DNA of 19,797 bases from Hydnum rufescens UP504 (lineage: Eukaryota; Basidiomycota; Agaricomycetes; Cantharellales; Hydnaceae), in assembly GCA_014904985.1 (NCBI GenBank), contig MU129292.1, forward strand, positions 8,356 to 28,152, given 5' to 3'. The position numbers and the translations under genes are program-made. Position 1 is the stretch's first letter. Each line of letters opens with the position of its first letter. Positions 1-8,936 of this stretch are shown here, one piece after another. The notes below the pieces were generated by a model. It was not told the origin of the DNA. It did no database searches and saw only the letters and a list, made by a program, of their open reading frames with translations.

Positions 1-299
1 AAGGTTCCCCTCACTCGGTTGAGATCTTGACGGACCACCAGAACCTCCAGTACTTCCAGTCTGCCCAGAAGTTGAACCGGAGGCAAGCCTGGTGGAGCAT
101 ATTCCTCTCTCAGTTCAACTTCACCTCCAACACCATTCCGGGACACAGTCCAGGAAGCCTGATGCCCTCTCATGCCGGTCAGACCATCCATGTGGGACTC
201 TGACAATTCCGATGTGGTGCTCCTGAAACCAGCCGCCTTCCAGACACTGGCCACTGACTCCCCGGAGTCATCACAGTCGAAGGGCCCAGCTGGAGCCTG
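1..299 (+). pseudogene. RNase H C-terminal fragment and linker of Ty3/gypsy pol
   Basis: The window opens inside the RNase H domain. The frame beginning near base 19 reads [13 protein letters not shown] and then [10 protein letters not shown], matching the family pattern LTDHKNL(E/Q)YF ... LNRRQARW. Near base 150 the frame shifts: the conserved end ([10 protein letters not shown], family form xDALSRRPDH) is read in another frame. A third frame then carries DNSDVVLLKP, the usual spacer before the integrase zinc finger. At least two indels therefore break this part of pol. It precedes the integrase fragment directly. The catalytic N-terminal part of RNase H and the RT are outside the window. 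Confidence 0.75.
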
Positions 300-1499
300 A
301 TGGCATGGATTAAAAGGGCAATGGAGATCAACGATAAAGTGGTCCAGATCGTTAAGGAGCTGAATGGGGATGGACTGAAGACACACCTCAAGGATTGGGA
401 ACTCCATGGCTCCACAGTTCTCTACCGAGGCCACGTATATGTCCTGTTGGACCCCAAACTCCGTCGTGACCTCGTGCACGAGCACCATGATACTCCAACC
501 ACGGGTCACCCCGGATGGTGGAAGACATATGAGCTGGTATCCCGCCACTACTGGTGGCCGGGGATGTCTCGATATATTGCGACCTATGTCTCTACCTGTG
601 ACACTTGCAACTGGACGAAAACCTTCCCCTCCAAGCCATCTGGAACACTCCACCCCAACCCTGTGCCGGACTGTTGATGGCAGGTCATATCCATGGACAT
701 GATCACGGAACTCCCAGAATCACATGGATTTGACAGCATGATGATCGTCGTTGATTGATTATCCAAACGAATCCATGCAATGCCCACGACCACCACAGTC
801 GATTCCGCCAGGGTCGCCCGTCTGTTCCGAGACAACGTGTGGAGACATCACGGCCTTCTGGAAACCATTATCAGTGACCGAGGCACCACCTTCACTTCCA
901 AGTTCATGAAGGAGCTGAACTCACTCCTTGGTGTTAAAACGAACTTCTCGACAGCATTCCACCCCCAGACGGATGGACAGATGGAGCGTGTCAATCAGGA
1001 AATTGAGCAATACCTCCAGATCTTTGTTAACCACTGGCAGAACGACTGGGTGGAATGGCTCCCTATTGCAGAATTCGCATATAACAACCATGTGCACTCC
1101 TCTACATGCCAGACCCTGTTCTGGCTGGACTCCAGACAGGACCCTCGCCTTGGCACTGAACCAGTCCGTGCCGGGACAGTTGAAGCCGCCTCAGACTTCA
1201 TCACTCGGATGCAGAAGGCTATGGATGAAGCCCAGGCCGCCTTACAGAGGGCTGCAGAAGACATGGCACACTTCTATGATGCCCACTGCACGGATGCTCT
1301 GGAATACACAATTGGCGACCAAGTTTGGCTAGATGCACGCGACATCTCCACCGACCGCCCCACCAAAAAACTCTCCGACAAATGGCTTGGACCCTATAAG
1401 GTTGATAAAGTCATCTCCAGCTCTGCCATCTGTCTCAAACTCCCTGCCTCCATGCGTATCCACCCAGTGTTCCATGTATCCAAACTCTGCCCCTTCTGA
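300..1499 (+). pseudogene. Integrase (HHCC zinc finger, DDE core, GPY/F module), broken by TGA codons
   Basis: Integrases join retrotransposon cDNA to chromosomal DNA. Residues counted from base 300 give the HHCC finger: His62/63, His70 in TTGHPG, then Cys100 and Cys103 (CDTC). TGA at 675-677 follows; the same frame continues through the first catalytic Asp (696-698, SMDMITELP) to a second TGA at 756-758, just after VVD and before LSK, where related elements usually have Arg. The open stretch from 780 holds the second Asp in ISDRG (876-878) and, 35 residues later, the Glu of QMERVNQ: a canonical D35E. A GPY/F motif (WLGPYKVDKVI) and HPVFHVSKL close the domain before TGA at 1497-1499. All catalytic residues survive although the frame is interrupted. 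Confidence 0.88.
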
Positions 1500-1555
1500 C
1501 CGGACCCGATTGCAGAGTGCACAGCTCACCCCCACCACCCCCAATCTTACAAGGA

Positions 1556-1834
1556 GGTGAAGAGGAGTATGAAGTCGAGTGAATTGAGAATTCCAGGTAT
1601 TTCCGCCAGAAACTCCAGTACCTAGTGAAGTGGAAGGGGTACCCGGCTTCCGACAATGAGTGGGTCCCCAAAGCCAACCTGGACAACGCCCTGGAGGCCG
1701 TTCAGGAATTCCACCAGACTCATCCGGAGGCCCCGAGACGCATTAATGCCATGGAGTTCACATCCATACCATTCCGGACCACCCAGTTCCTTATGGAGTC
1801 TCCGACAGACCTCCCAGACTGGTCGACGCACTGA
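1556..1834 (+). pseudogene. Chromodomain at the pol C-terminus
   Basis: Chromodomains on chromoviral integrases steer insertion toward modified chromatin. After a frameshift near 1555-1560, the frame reads EEYEVE, then TGA at 1580-1582, then IENSR, then YLVKWKGYPASDNEWVP, followed by a helix (LDNALEAVQEFHQTHP). The WKGY...NEW core is typical of the group. The TGA occupies a position compatible with Arg (VERI). The coding frame ends at 1832-1834. It is separated from the GPY/F module by a short spacer containing a proline run (PHHPQSYKE) in the previous frame. It belongs to the same pol polyprotein as the integrase. Confidence 0.85.
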
Positions 1835-1914
1835 CGGATTCAAGGAACAACGTATTTACAAGGAGGAAAGAAAAAGGAAAAAGGGAGGAGTGGAAGACAG
1901 AACAACAACTCGGA

Positions 1915-2499
1915 CTACTCATCGCCCTTGCCCTCGTCATCATCGTCCTCATCATCCATGTCATTGTCCTCGCCATCAACATCATCGTTACCACCCTTGG
2001 TATCCATTATGTTGATGGGCTCCTTGGTATGCTGATGCTTGATCCCGCATCTGGACGACGGACCCCCACCAGAGGCCGGCTCAACCGTTCCAGACCTGAT
2101 CCCCATCCACTCCAGACTTGGGACTGGAGGATGAGAAACCACCTGGCAAGGGACCAGGTGCCGAGTGATGGCCTGGAGAGAGTCTTGCATCTCCCCCACT
2201 GAGAACGCCATCTCCTCCACGGCCTGGGCCTGCTTTTCCAACACCTCGGCTGACCGTTTGTGTGCAAGCGTGCTTTGCTCCATGGCTACTGCCAGTTGGA
2301 GCTGGACATCCACTGCAGGAGCATGAGCACGGCCCCGACCTGTCGATGGCTCAGCTCCGGACACCCCTTCGTCGCCCAGCGTGCATCAAACCTTCGCCAT
2401 GAAGCACAGCTGGCATGCCCGCGTTCCTGGCTTGTCCTGGGGGACACAAGGGATCCAGTGCTGAATACAGTGGACGCACATGGTAGACCTGGAGGACAT
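1915..2499 (-). pseudogene. Antisense ORF: Zn2Cys6-like cysteine cluster, coiled coil, acidic tail
   Basis: This frame runs opposite to pol, from Met at 2499 to TAG at 1915, with one TGA at 2386-2388. Cysteines encoded at 2478-2383 follow C-x2-C-x6-C-x10-C-x2-C-x6-C, the spacing of fungal binuclear Zn2Cys6 clusters, though the basic residues usual in the first half of a Gal4-type finger are missing. The TGA is the residue just before the last Cys (MAKV-stop-C), so one change interrupts the cluster. Next come a predicted amphipathic helix (about 45 residues, EVLEKQAQAVEEM region), a Pro/Gly linker and a tail of about 25 residues that is largely Asp/Glu. It probably encoded a DNA- or nucleic-acid-binding accessory protein of the retroelement; function is inferred. 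Uncharacterised cysteine-cluster proteins of this sort are common in Agaricomycete genomes. Confidence 0.6.
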
Positions 2500-2536
2500 T
2501 ATTACCAAGTAAGCAGAACTTCACCAGGACATGGAC

Positions 2537-2824
2537 TCACGGCTGGTTCGCAGAGTCCTCCTGGACCCTCCTGGCAGTAGCCTCCGCGGTAGCCTTAGCC
2601 TCTGTGGCAGCCTTGGCCTCTGCAGCGGCCTTGGCCTCCACAGCTGCCTTACGACATGCCACCTCAGCTGCCTTCTGCTTCGCCTCCTCCTTCTTCTGCT
2701 CCTCCTCCGCGAGCCTGGCCTCCTCCTCCTGTGCCTCCCTCAACGCCTGTGCAGCCTCTTTGCGGCAGAGACGAGCTTCTTTCGAACAGAGAACGATTAT
2801 TGCCTGACATGTTACGTGGCACAA
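2537..2824 (-). pseudogene. Antisense Ala/Glu/Lys-rich coiled-coil ORF, probable N-terminal part of the zinc-cluster gene
   Basis: On the minus strand this 95-codon frame is almost wholly Ala, Glu, Lys and Arg, with repeats of the form EAKAAAEAKAAT and EEEARLAEEEQ, which predicts a long single alpha helix or coiled coil. It lies 5' of the cysteine-cluster ORF in the same direction but one frame away, with a TGA and about 40 bp between them. I infer that the two were once one protein: helical arm, zinc cluster, second coiled coil, acidic tail. An independent small gene is possible. The reverse strand of such GC-rich repeats also gives long meaningless ORFs, so compositional bias alone could explain part of it. 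Confidence 0.45.
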
Positions 2825-2881
2825 GAACTCCAGATGTTTCCGCGAATCAATCCTTCCCGCCTGCTCAGGATGATCAGGCTT

Positions 2882-2894
2882 AAGAGGGGGGTAA
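2882..2894 (+). other. Polypurine tract of the + strand retroelement
   Basis: A purine run ending GAGGGGGGTAA lies immediately before the TGTCAG start of the LTR. In LTR retroelements this tract primes plus-strand cDNA synthesis and sits directly upstream of the 3' LTR. The position and orientation fit pol and LTR. Confidence 0.7.
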
Positions 2895-3152
2895 TGTCAG
2901 AGTTCGTCCATTTCCTGGTTAATTCCGGATTTGTTTCCGGATTTGTTCCAGTTTGTTTCCGGTTTGTCCCCATCTCTGTTTCATTTCCCCTTCATTTCCT
3001 TGTTTCCTTTACTTCCGGTTCCCACACACTTACCCCTGGCCCTGTCCCTGTCCCCTCCACTTTCCTGTCCCCTGCCCACTCCCCCTCTTGTGCCTGCCCC
3101 CCTGTAACCACCTCTCATTAAGCGATCAATCCCCCGTAGTATAGGAACTATG

Positions 3153-3158
3153 TATAAG
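3153..3158 (+). promoter_or_regulatory. TATA-like box inside the 3' LTR
   Basis: TATAAG lies about 260 bp into the LTR, in the sequence ATGTATAAGTAG, where a U3 promoter would be expected. Transcription from this copy would run rightward into the opposite-strand element. Confidence 0.4.
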
Positions 3159-3195
3159 TAGTCTGGGGCGAAATCCAGAGATTCAGCTTTGGTCT

Positions 3196-3294
3196 CTCAG
3201 GATTTCCGCTTCTACTCCGGACTACAGGTTAGCCTCACTGTACCTATTCCCTTAATGTTAATCTCAGGATTTCTGCTTCTACTCTGGACTACAG
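3196..3294 (+). repeat. Duplicated 32-bp LTR segment (3196-3227 and 3263-3294)
   Basis: Two 32-bp copies start 67 bp apart. They differ at only two positions, and both are CCG in the first copy against CTG in the second. The duplication is internal to the LTR and may be a duplicated regulatory segment near the presumed transcription start. Confidence 0.85.
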
Positions 3295-3497
3295 TCTGAG
3301 TACTTCCCAGTTGACTCCGTGAGCTTAAGGACTGCTGTGCTCGTTTCCGCCTAGTCCCTTCCAGGCTGCTGGGCTGCCTCTCCATCTCAATCTCATTATC
3401 TCGTTCTTGCCCGGATTCTCCCGGACTTAGCTGGACTCACACCAGACTTAGTTGGAGTTATCTGTGTTTATATTTGTTTGGTGCTCTTGTTGCAGCA

Positions 3498-3990
3498 TGG
3501 CCCTGACAAATGCTGTCTTCTCCTTATCCTCCTCCTCCATCATCATCTGGTGGAACCGGCCAATGCATCGAGGGCAGACAGGACTTGCGATCCTGACAGA
3601 GCTTGTAGGATTTCTGTTTGCCAGGGAATTGGGAATTCGTCTGGTATGGTCATGGCGTTGAGTTTCCTGTAGTCTATGCAGAATCTTGGCTTCCCGTTTC
3701 AGTATGCTATGACTACAGGGGTGGCCCAGGGACTTTTTGAAGGTTCCACCCACCACTTCCTGGCGGATCCACTTGTCCATCTGCTTGTCAATCACTTGTC
3801 TTTTCGCTGGTGAGGCCCCATACATGGGCATGGATACGGGGTGTGCCTCCTCCTTTGTGTGGATCCTGGCAATCATCTCCAAGGTCCCCAGGTGATTGTT
3901 GAACCCGAACGCCTGGATGTGCTTTCTGATCAAGGCCAGGGTCTTCACTTCTATGTCTGGAGGGGCATCTGGAGCGATATCTATGAGCTC
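3498..3990 (-). pseudogene. Reverse transcriptase N-terminal fragment, truncated
   Basis: The reading begins with MIARIHTKEEAHPVSMPMYG and continues to VIDKQMDKWIRQEVV, the family's RT entry region. A one-base shift then moves the frame to EPSKSPWATPVVIAY, TGA at 3699-3701 in place of the conserved Arg, and NGKPRFCIDYRKLNAMTIPD. Another one-base loss near 3557 shifts back to HQMMMEEEDKEKTAF (Phe codon 3508-3510). After that, similarity stops. The YxDD/FADD catalytic box and everything beyond are missing. The break coincides with the end of the + strand LTR. Identity as RT is certain; it is a dead fragment. Confidence 0.9.
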
Positions 3991-4144
3991 CTCCAGTTTC
4001 TTTGAGTTGTATGTAGTTGGGTCCGCCAGCTCTGTCGTTTTAGGGCCCCACAGCTCATTGGGATCATCGGGTCCTGGGGGAATCTCTAGGCACTGGTGAC
4101 TTCGCTAATGCTTGATCTGATAGATCCTTGTCCCCTAGCGATCC

Positions 4145-4600
4145 TCAGGCAATCTTCTGCACCACCTGGGCATAGGCTCTCAAGCACTGTGTTCGTTTGT
4201 CATCCCCGGCCCTATCGAAATACTGCTCTGGGTCATGCAGAATGCCTAGTACATCGCCCTTGCGAATCCACTCCACAGAGGGGGACGTATTGGCTACTGG
4301 CACTATGAGCTCTTTAGACTTAAGCAGTGCTGACGGGGCTGCTAGGAAGTACCCATTACTCATGGGAAGTGTAACCCTCTCCATGAACCACTCCTCACGC
4401 CCCTTAGCTGGACCTTCCATGGGAACCCTGGTGACCCAACCAGGATGGATCCTCATGTCCTTTGCAGCTTTCAGCAAGTGGGGCGTGCACTGGTGTTCTT
4501 GGTCATTGTTAGGGTTCCTGGAAGTGGCTAGGTATGTGGCGCGATTCTTTATCTCTGGAGGATGGCGAGGCCAGTGTAAGTGGGAATCAGGGGATGAATC
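4145..4600 (-). pseudogene. PR-RT linker segment of Ty3/gypsy pol
   Basis: Agaricomycete Ty3/gypsy polyproteins carry a linker between protease and RT. Here the pattern is AKDMRIHPGWVTRVPMEG, then EEWFMERVTLPMSNGYFLA, then PVANTSPSVEWIRKGDVLGI and DPEQYFDRA. These match the family's 'EDVRI.PG', 'EWLVE', 'PVANPS...IRKGEVLG.L.DP..YFD' landmarks as I know them. The upstream 80 bp carry the preceding basic stretch (WPRHPPEIKNRA) in another frame. It ends in a stop at 4145 and lies upstream of RT in the same direction. No enzyme activity is known for this segment. Confidence 0.65.
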
Positions 4601-5920
4601 CAGCTACAGTCCATGAAATGGATATGAGGATGAAGAGAGGGGATCACAGGGCCAATCCGAATGTTAGGGTCTGAGGGGAGAGAGGTCTTTGGATGGGTGA
4701 AATTGTCCTGTATAGACAGAGCCTATCCAGACAATAAATGAAGGGGTTGATAAATCAGGGAATCACACTCTAGGTCCTCCTCTTGAGAGCCTATCAAAAG
4801 TGTGATTAGTGGGGGTTGAGTTTTGGAATTTACCCTGACACCAGCAGCAGTTCAACTAGCTTTTCAACTGGGGATGGGGGGAAAGATGATAGAAATTCGC
4901 ATCTCCTGCACTTAATATACATCACAGAAAAATGCTATGGTAACCGGCGAAAGGTGGGATTAAGGCAAAAATGAGGAAAAAGAAATAAAGTCAAAAGCTT
5001 CAAAACTGAAGGAGATATTCAATTAACAAGTGAGAATAGGAGAATATGGCTTAACCAAGGTATTCCTCCTCTTCTACTGGAACCAAATCCCTTGAGGAAT
5101 GGTGGAACTGGTCGCCCTGGATGTACCCTCCATTAGACATAGGGTTACAGAACCATAATTGCCTTTAGTAATCAGAAAAGCGGAGGTAAAAGTGAAATGA
5201 GCCATGAGGAGACTAAATTACAGGAGGCCGAGTTCTAATCCGCTCGTTTTTCCCTTGGTACCATTCGATGCGGATTTTCAGCATCTTTCCAGGGGTTGTC
5301 GTTTCTAACGAATCGGATCAAAACTGATGGAGTTATTCACGAGATACCGAAGGATTGTGTGGAGCATGAGGTAAAATCAACCTGGAAGATGCAGTTCCCA
5401 TCCTGATAAACATGTGTGTGGTACCGTTAGACAGGTATTGATCATAGCGTTCTGGGCGCTGTCTTGCCAAGTCAATCTAATCAAAAATGAGGGAGATATT
5501 CATCAAAATACTCCTTGAGAGCATTGGAATAGCCCCTATTCAACATGTGACAAGTCCATGAGTCAAAGTGGGAGTTGTGTTATGTAATCCAAGGTCAAAT
5601 ACAGCCCTTGAGGCATTTGGATATGCCAATAGTGATGCAATAGGTGGACGAAAGTAAGCAAGTTGAATTGCTTTAGCCTGGTTGAACTGGCTTGGAAATA
5701 AGTACAATTGAGATGGCCTGTTGAAGTGCCAAGGATGGACAAATAATTGTCTCTGTATATCGGGTGGAGGAAAAGTATAAAGGACCACGGATCCTGGGGT
5801 GTGAATCCATACTATTTGATGGCCAGAGGAATAATGAGTGTGGATACATGAGAAATACAGAAATATGGATTCATTTGAGGAGGTAGTTGGGCCCGGATGA
5901 GGTATGTATGTAGTGGGATT
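4601..5920 (-). other. Strongly degraded pol linker, no intact gene
   Basis: This stretch lies between protease and the conserved linker of the minus-strand element. Only short open pieces remain, the longest at 5540-5788 (82 codons). None shows a domain I recognise, and stops occur in every frame. The position implies it is the rest of the PR-RT linker or an insertion into it. I see no RNA gene or promoter here. Confidence 0.45.
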
Positions 5921-6701
5921 TTATCCCTCCAACACCAGACTTGGAAATCTCTGATCGAAGGGGGCATCGAGTGGGCTGGGACATTCGAATTGTTCCCCTG
6001 GCTGGTTGATTGACAGGCACATCCCTTGCGCCGATCTTAGTACAGAGACCTCATAATTGACCTGGAAATCCTCTCCTAGCAACACTGGGACATTCATTCT
6101 GGGTATCACATATGCCTCTTCAACGAATTCTAACATTCAGCCGTCCATCATAGGCATGAAGACTCAAAGATTTATGTAGCCTAGTATTTTCACTTGATTG
6201 GTGAGTTCAAAAAGGCTAAGCTTCATTGCTTTTTGTAGTCTCAGACACTGTTCCAATGCATTATAGCATTCCTCCGATATCAGAGTAATATCTGCTGCCC
6301 GAATCTAGTCGCAGCTGTACCTCTGGGCTCAAGAGTGACCCCAAGTGGCCACCGTACACACTGAGTGCCGTAATGCCAAGGGCTGATTTCCCGGGGGGTG
6401 TAGTTCTAGCCTTGAGGCAATGAATGACCTTCACTGAAAGGTCATTCAGGGCCTTTGGTAATTCCAGGGGCCTGTTCTCGACTGGCTTCGACGTCGTGGC
6501 CACTGCTACAAGCCGCTGACTCGTTTCTCCCGAATCGTAGGAGTGTTGCTTCTCAGAAGGTTTTCTTGATGGACTCAAGAAGGATTTCATGGGAGGAGGA
6601 GGCTGTATATTACTCGTTGCTATGTTTACATTATGCAACAGGTGTTCTTGAGTCTCTATATACATGGGCTTCCAATAGGTTACAGGGGAACTCGACAGCA
6701 A
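5921..6701 (-). pseudogene. Retroelement aspartic protease, frameshifted just after the active site
   Basis: The protease cleaves the Gag-Pol polyprotein. The active-site triplet is in LRLDSG (Asp codon at 6303-6305; DSG replaces the commoner DTG, as often in Ty3/gypsy). One extra base directly after DSG moves the frame: the expected ADITLISEECYNALEQ is encoded in the next frame. The C-terminal half (5921-6136) reads EAYVIPRMNVPVLLGEDFQV, the usual flap-to-end region (NVP(V/I)LLGEDFQ). About 100 residues before DSG are the Pro/Ser-rich gag-pol junction. It sits immediately after gag in the same direction. Confidence 0.85.
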
Positions 6702-6724
6702 AGCTGTGTTTGTCCATCCTGTAA

Positions 6725-7354
6725 TTAAAAATCCTGGCTGGAATCTATGGCAGCTGAATATGCTGCTTTGTAATTAGGCGTCTCATAATGCTGGTGTTCC
6801 TTTTTGAGCATTCTCCTCTCGAGATGGTTGGAATATGCTCCATAGTGTTTACATTCCTGGACCCAATGCTTCTCGCTCCCACAGGCGAAGCACTTCTGGC
6901 CGGGCTTGTTATGGCTGACCACAGTGTCATCTCGGGGATATGGGTACGTCTTTTCGATGTTATCCGCCATCTTGTTCGAGGGGGGTATGCGATGCTGAGG
7001 GTGATAGGATTGGCCTGCCGGGCACTTCCCCACATTAAACGCTGTCGAGGAGGCCCTATTTCCTTCTGCTTCCTCACTGGAGTAGTAGAAGGCTCCCTCG
7101 GAATCATCCTCAAAGGGGGAGTGCAAGGAATCCTCCTCATCCCTTTCTTTGTCGATCCCCTGTGTGGCTAAATTGGCTCTCTTGGAGCTCCTTGCTCCTA
7201 AATGACGTCGGTAGTACTGCGAAGATCTCCACTGGGTGATCAACGCAGCTTCGAATTGTTTGGCCAACATCAAGACCGATTCTATCAGGGGTCGGTCACT
7301 CCAGTGCAGGATGACATCCCACTCAGTTGGCGCATTGTTCATGACCGAAGCCAT
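6725..7354 (-). pseudogene. Gag C-terminal half: end of capsid and CCHC zinc knuckle
   Basis: Gag forms the particle that packages element RNA. This 209-codon frame opens with MNNAPTEWDVIL, matching the conserved end of Ty3/gypsy capsid (…GAP..W..IL), then LAKQFEAALI. An acidic linker rich in Glu, Asp and Ser follows. The nucleocapsid knuckle is C155-x2-C158-x4-H163-x4-C168 (CFACGSEKHWVQEC), with all zinc ligands present. The frame stops at 6725, and protease starts just beyond. The preceding capsid part is in other frames (7355-7845), so gag is broken near 7360-7540. Confidence 0.9.
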
Positions 7355-7530
7355 TTCTTCAGGACTATTGGGGGTGAATCACAAGAAAATGTGCAGAGAG
7401 GAGGATTCACCATTGTATGTACTCTGCAGGTGATTCGTCAGGGTACTTGGCGCTACAGAAGACCTCTTCATTGTATTTGAGGCGCTGCACCATGTACCAG
7501 ACCTCTCCTAGATAGCGATGTAAGACCCAC

Positions 7531-8463
7531 TCACAGCAGGTTGTCCCATGACTGGAGAATTGAGTGTTTGATGGGCACGGAATGCGCCCACCAAGCAGTT
7601 GCTACCACTCCTTTAAAATGGTGTGTTGCTATCATGGGAAACTGGCCCTCCAATGTAGGGCCTAGACTGGCGAGGTCGTTACATTCATACAGCCAGTCGA
7701 TACCTGTCTCGTGAGCTCCATCCCATTCTGGTATGGTGGACCATTTAAGTTTATTGTCCCACACAATGCCAGAGGGCGGGGTGTTGGAGGGCAGTCCTTC
7801 AGGCCCGGGAGGACCTGGTGGGCCTGGCGGGCCAGGAGGGCCCATGGGAATGGGGGGGCCTGAGGGACCTCCACTAGGAGGGGATCCTGGCCCTTGGCTT
7901 CCTCATCCTGGGCCTCCTCCACCACCCGGGCCTCCGTTTCCACCACTTGGACCTCCACCTCCACCTCCACTAGGGCCTTCACCATTGCCCCCTTCCGGCT
8001 GACCACCCCCACTACCCTTCAAACTGTGGGGTTGAGAGGGCGGTGGATCCTTGACTCGTAGGTCTCCCGTGAGAGATTCAGGGCTCACGTGCCTTGAAGG
8101 ACCCGGGGGAGGCGTATTCCCATTCAATGCTTGGGAAATGACGGGGGCTTGCCCTAGTTTGGATAGAGGGGCTTGTGTTGGGTTACTCACGAAGAGCAAG
8201 CTGAGCTGAGGCATCGGGGCCACTTTGATTAGGCCCAAATAATAGTCATGGGCTCTGGTGGCTCTGGGGGCAGGTAGGGCAGGCGTGTCAGTGACAAGGT
8301 TCCATGCCTGGCTGGGAGGTAGCCTCGCGTTCTCTACCACATTCGATTGCGCTATGAGGTAGCTGGCATGTGGTGAATGACCCTGCGCTTGTTGGGTCAG
8401 TCCTAAGGCTGGGGCGATCCGGCTTGATGATTTTTGGACTGTCTGGCCTAATACCGTTCCCAT
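7531..8463 (-). pseudogene. Gag middle part: Pro/Gly collagen-like spacer and capsid N-terminus
   Basis: Two overlapping frames cover this part. The first (8463-7903) is Pro/Ser-rich and ends in Gly/Pro runs. The second (7845-7531) starts with four GPP triplets like collagen, then LKWSTIPEWDG, DWLYECNDLASLG, and HFKGVVATAWWAHSVP, ending in ILQSWDNLL. The IP.WDG ... W....NDLA....W pattern is the start of the Ty3/gypsy capsid. A frameshift inside the GGCCC-rich tract near 7850-7900 joins the two. GPP-type spacers before capsid occur in other Agaricomycete gag proteins. Confidence 0.75.
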
Positions 8464-8936
8464 TTCCCATGCTCCTGCAGGCTCCCTACTCGATCCCAGA
8501 GGTTGCGGCTTTGACGGGGTCCAGAGGGTATTCTTTAACCCTTCCCCTAGAGTGGAGATTTGCTGGGAAAGGACCTCAAAGTGATTCTTGGGATTTGGGG
8601 TGATGGGGATGCTCTCTTGGGGTCATTGATCCTCAAGAGGGATGTCTTGCCAGACAGCTGGCGACGCTTCCAAATTGATAGATGAAGCCCAGAGCGCAGA
8701 GGAGCTTCCTCACAAGCCCTGTCTGGATGACTGTCTGGGCCAGGTGGGCAAATCTATTATTGAGCCAGCACCTGCTCTTGGACTTCACGAGAAGTCATGA
8801 TTCGCGTCTCCGACTAGGCTCCTGGAATTTGTCCAGGGGGAGAAATAGCCCCAAGCCATGGGGATCTGTGTTTATGTCGGGGGAGGGGTTGGACTCCAAG
8901 GGCATCTTCCAGCTTAACATCATAGTATCGTGTACT

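Larger units (their letters stand above)
1..3494 (+). mobile_element. 3' portion of a degenerate Ty3/gypsy chromovirus-type LTR retrotransposon
   Basis: In order, the + strand shows the end of RNase H, an integrase with HHCC zinc finger and DDE core, a GPY/F module, a chromodomain, a polypurine tract and an LTR beginning TGTCAG. This is the Ty3/gypsy (Metaviridae) gene order; the integrase-linked chromodomain makes it a chromovirus. The 5' LTR, gag, protease and RT lie outside the window on the left, so target-site duplication cannot be tested. Several frameshifts and in-frame TGA codons show it is inactive. Its right end falls within the RT of the opposite-strand element, suggesting nested insertion. 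The identity is firm; the exact right boundary (3494) is inferred from TG...CA ends and from where RT similarity resumes. Confidence 0.85.
2895..3494 (+). repeat. 3' LTR of the + strand Ty3/gypsy element (about 600 bp)
   Basis: The LTR begins TGTCAGAGTT right after the polypurine tract. It contains a T/C-rich first half, a TATA-like box and an internal 32-bp duplication. The end is placed at TTGCA (3494) because RT coding of the opposite-strand element resumes within about 10 bp. An earlier end near 3441 (ACTCACA) cannot be excluded. The 5' LTR is not in the window, so the boundary cannot be confirmed by comparison. Confidence 0.65.

Noticed and set aside
2531..3121. 196-codon plus-strand ORF over the end of element 1
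   Set aside because: It crosses the antisense coiled-coil gene, the polypurine tract and into the LTR. Its Leu/Ser/Pro-rich content reflects the reverse of Ala/Glu codons and LTR sequence.
675..3701. TGA read as an amino acid (alternative genetic code)
   Set aside because: The TGA codons occur only in damaged transposon-type genes alongside frameshifts, and loss of CGA by CpG decay is a simpler account.
7733..8002. Plus-strand Gly/Pro-rich ORF resembling collagen
   Set aside because: It is the mirror of the GPP-coding gag spacer on the minus strand; GGNCC-type repeats are open on both strands, and gag context supports the minus frame.
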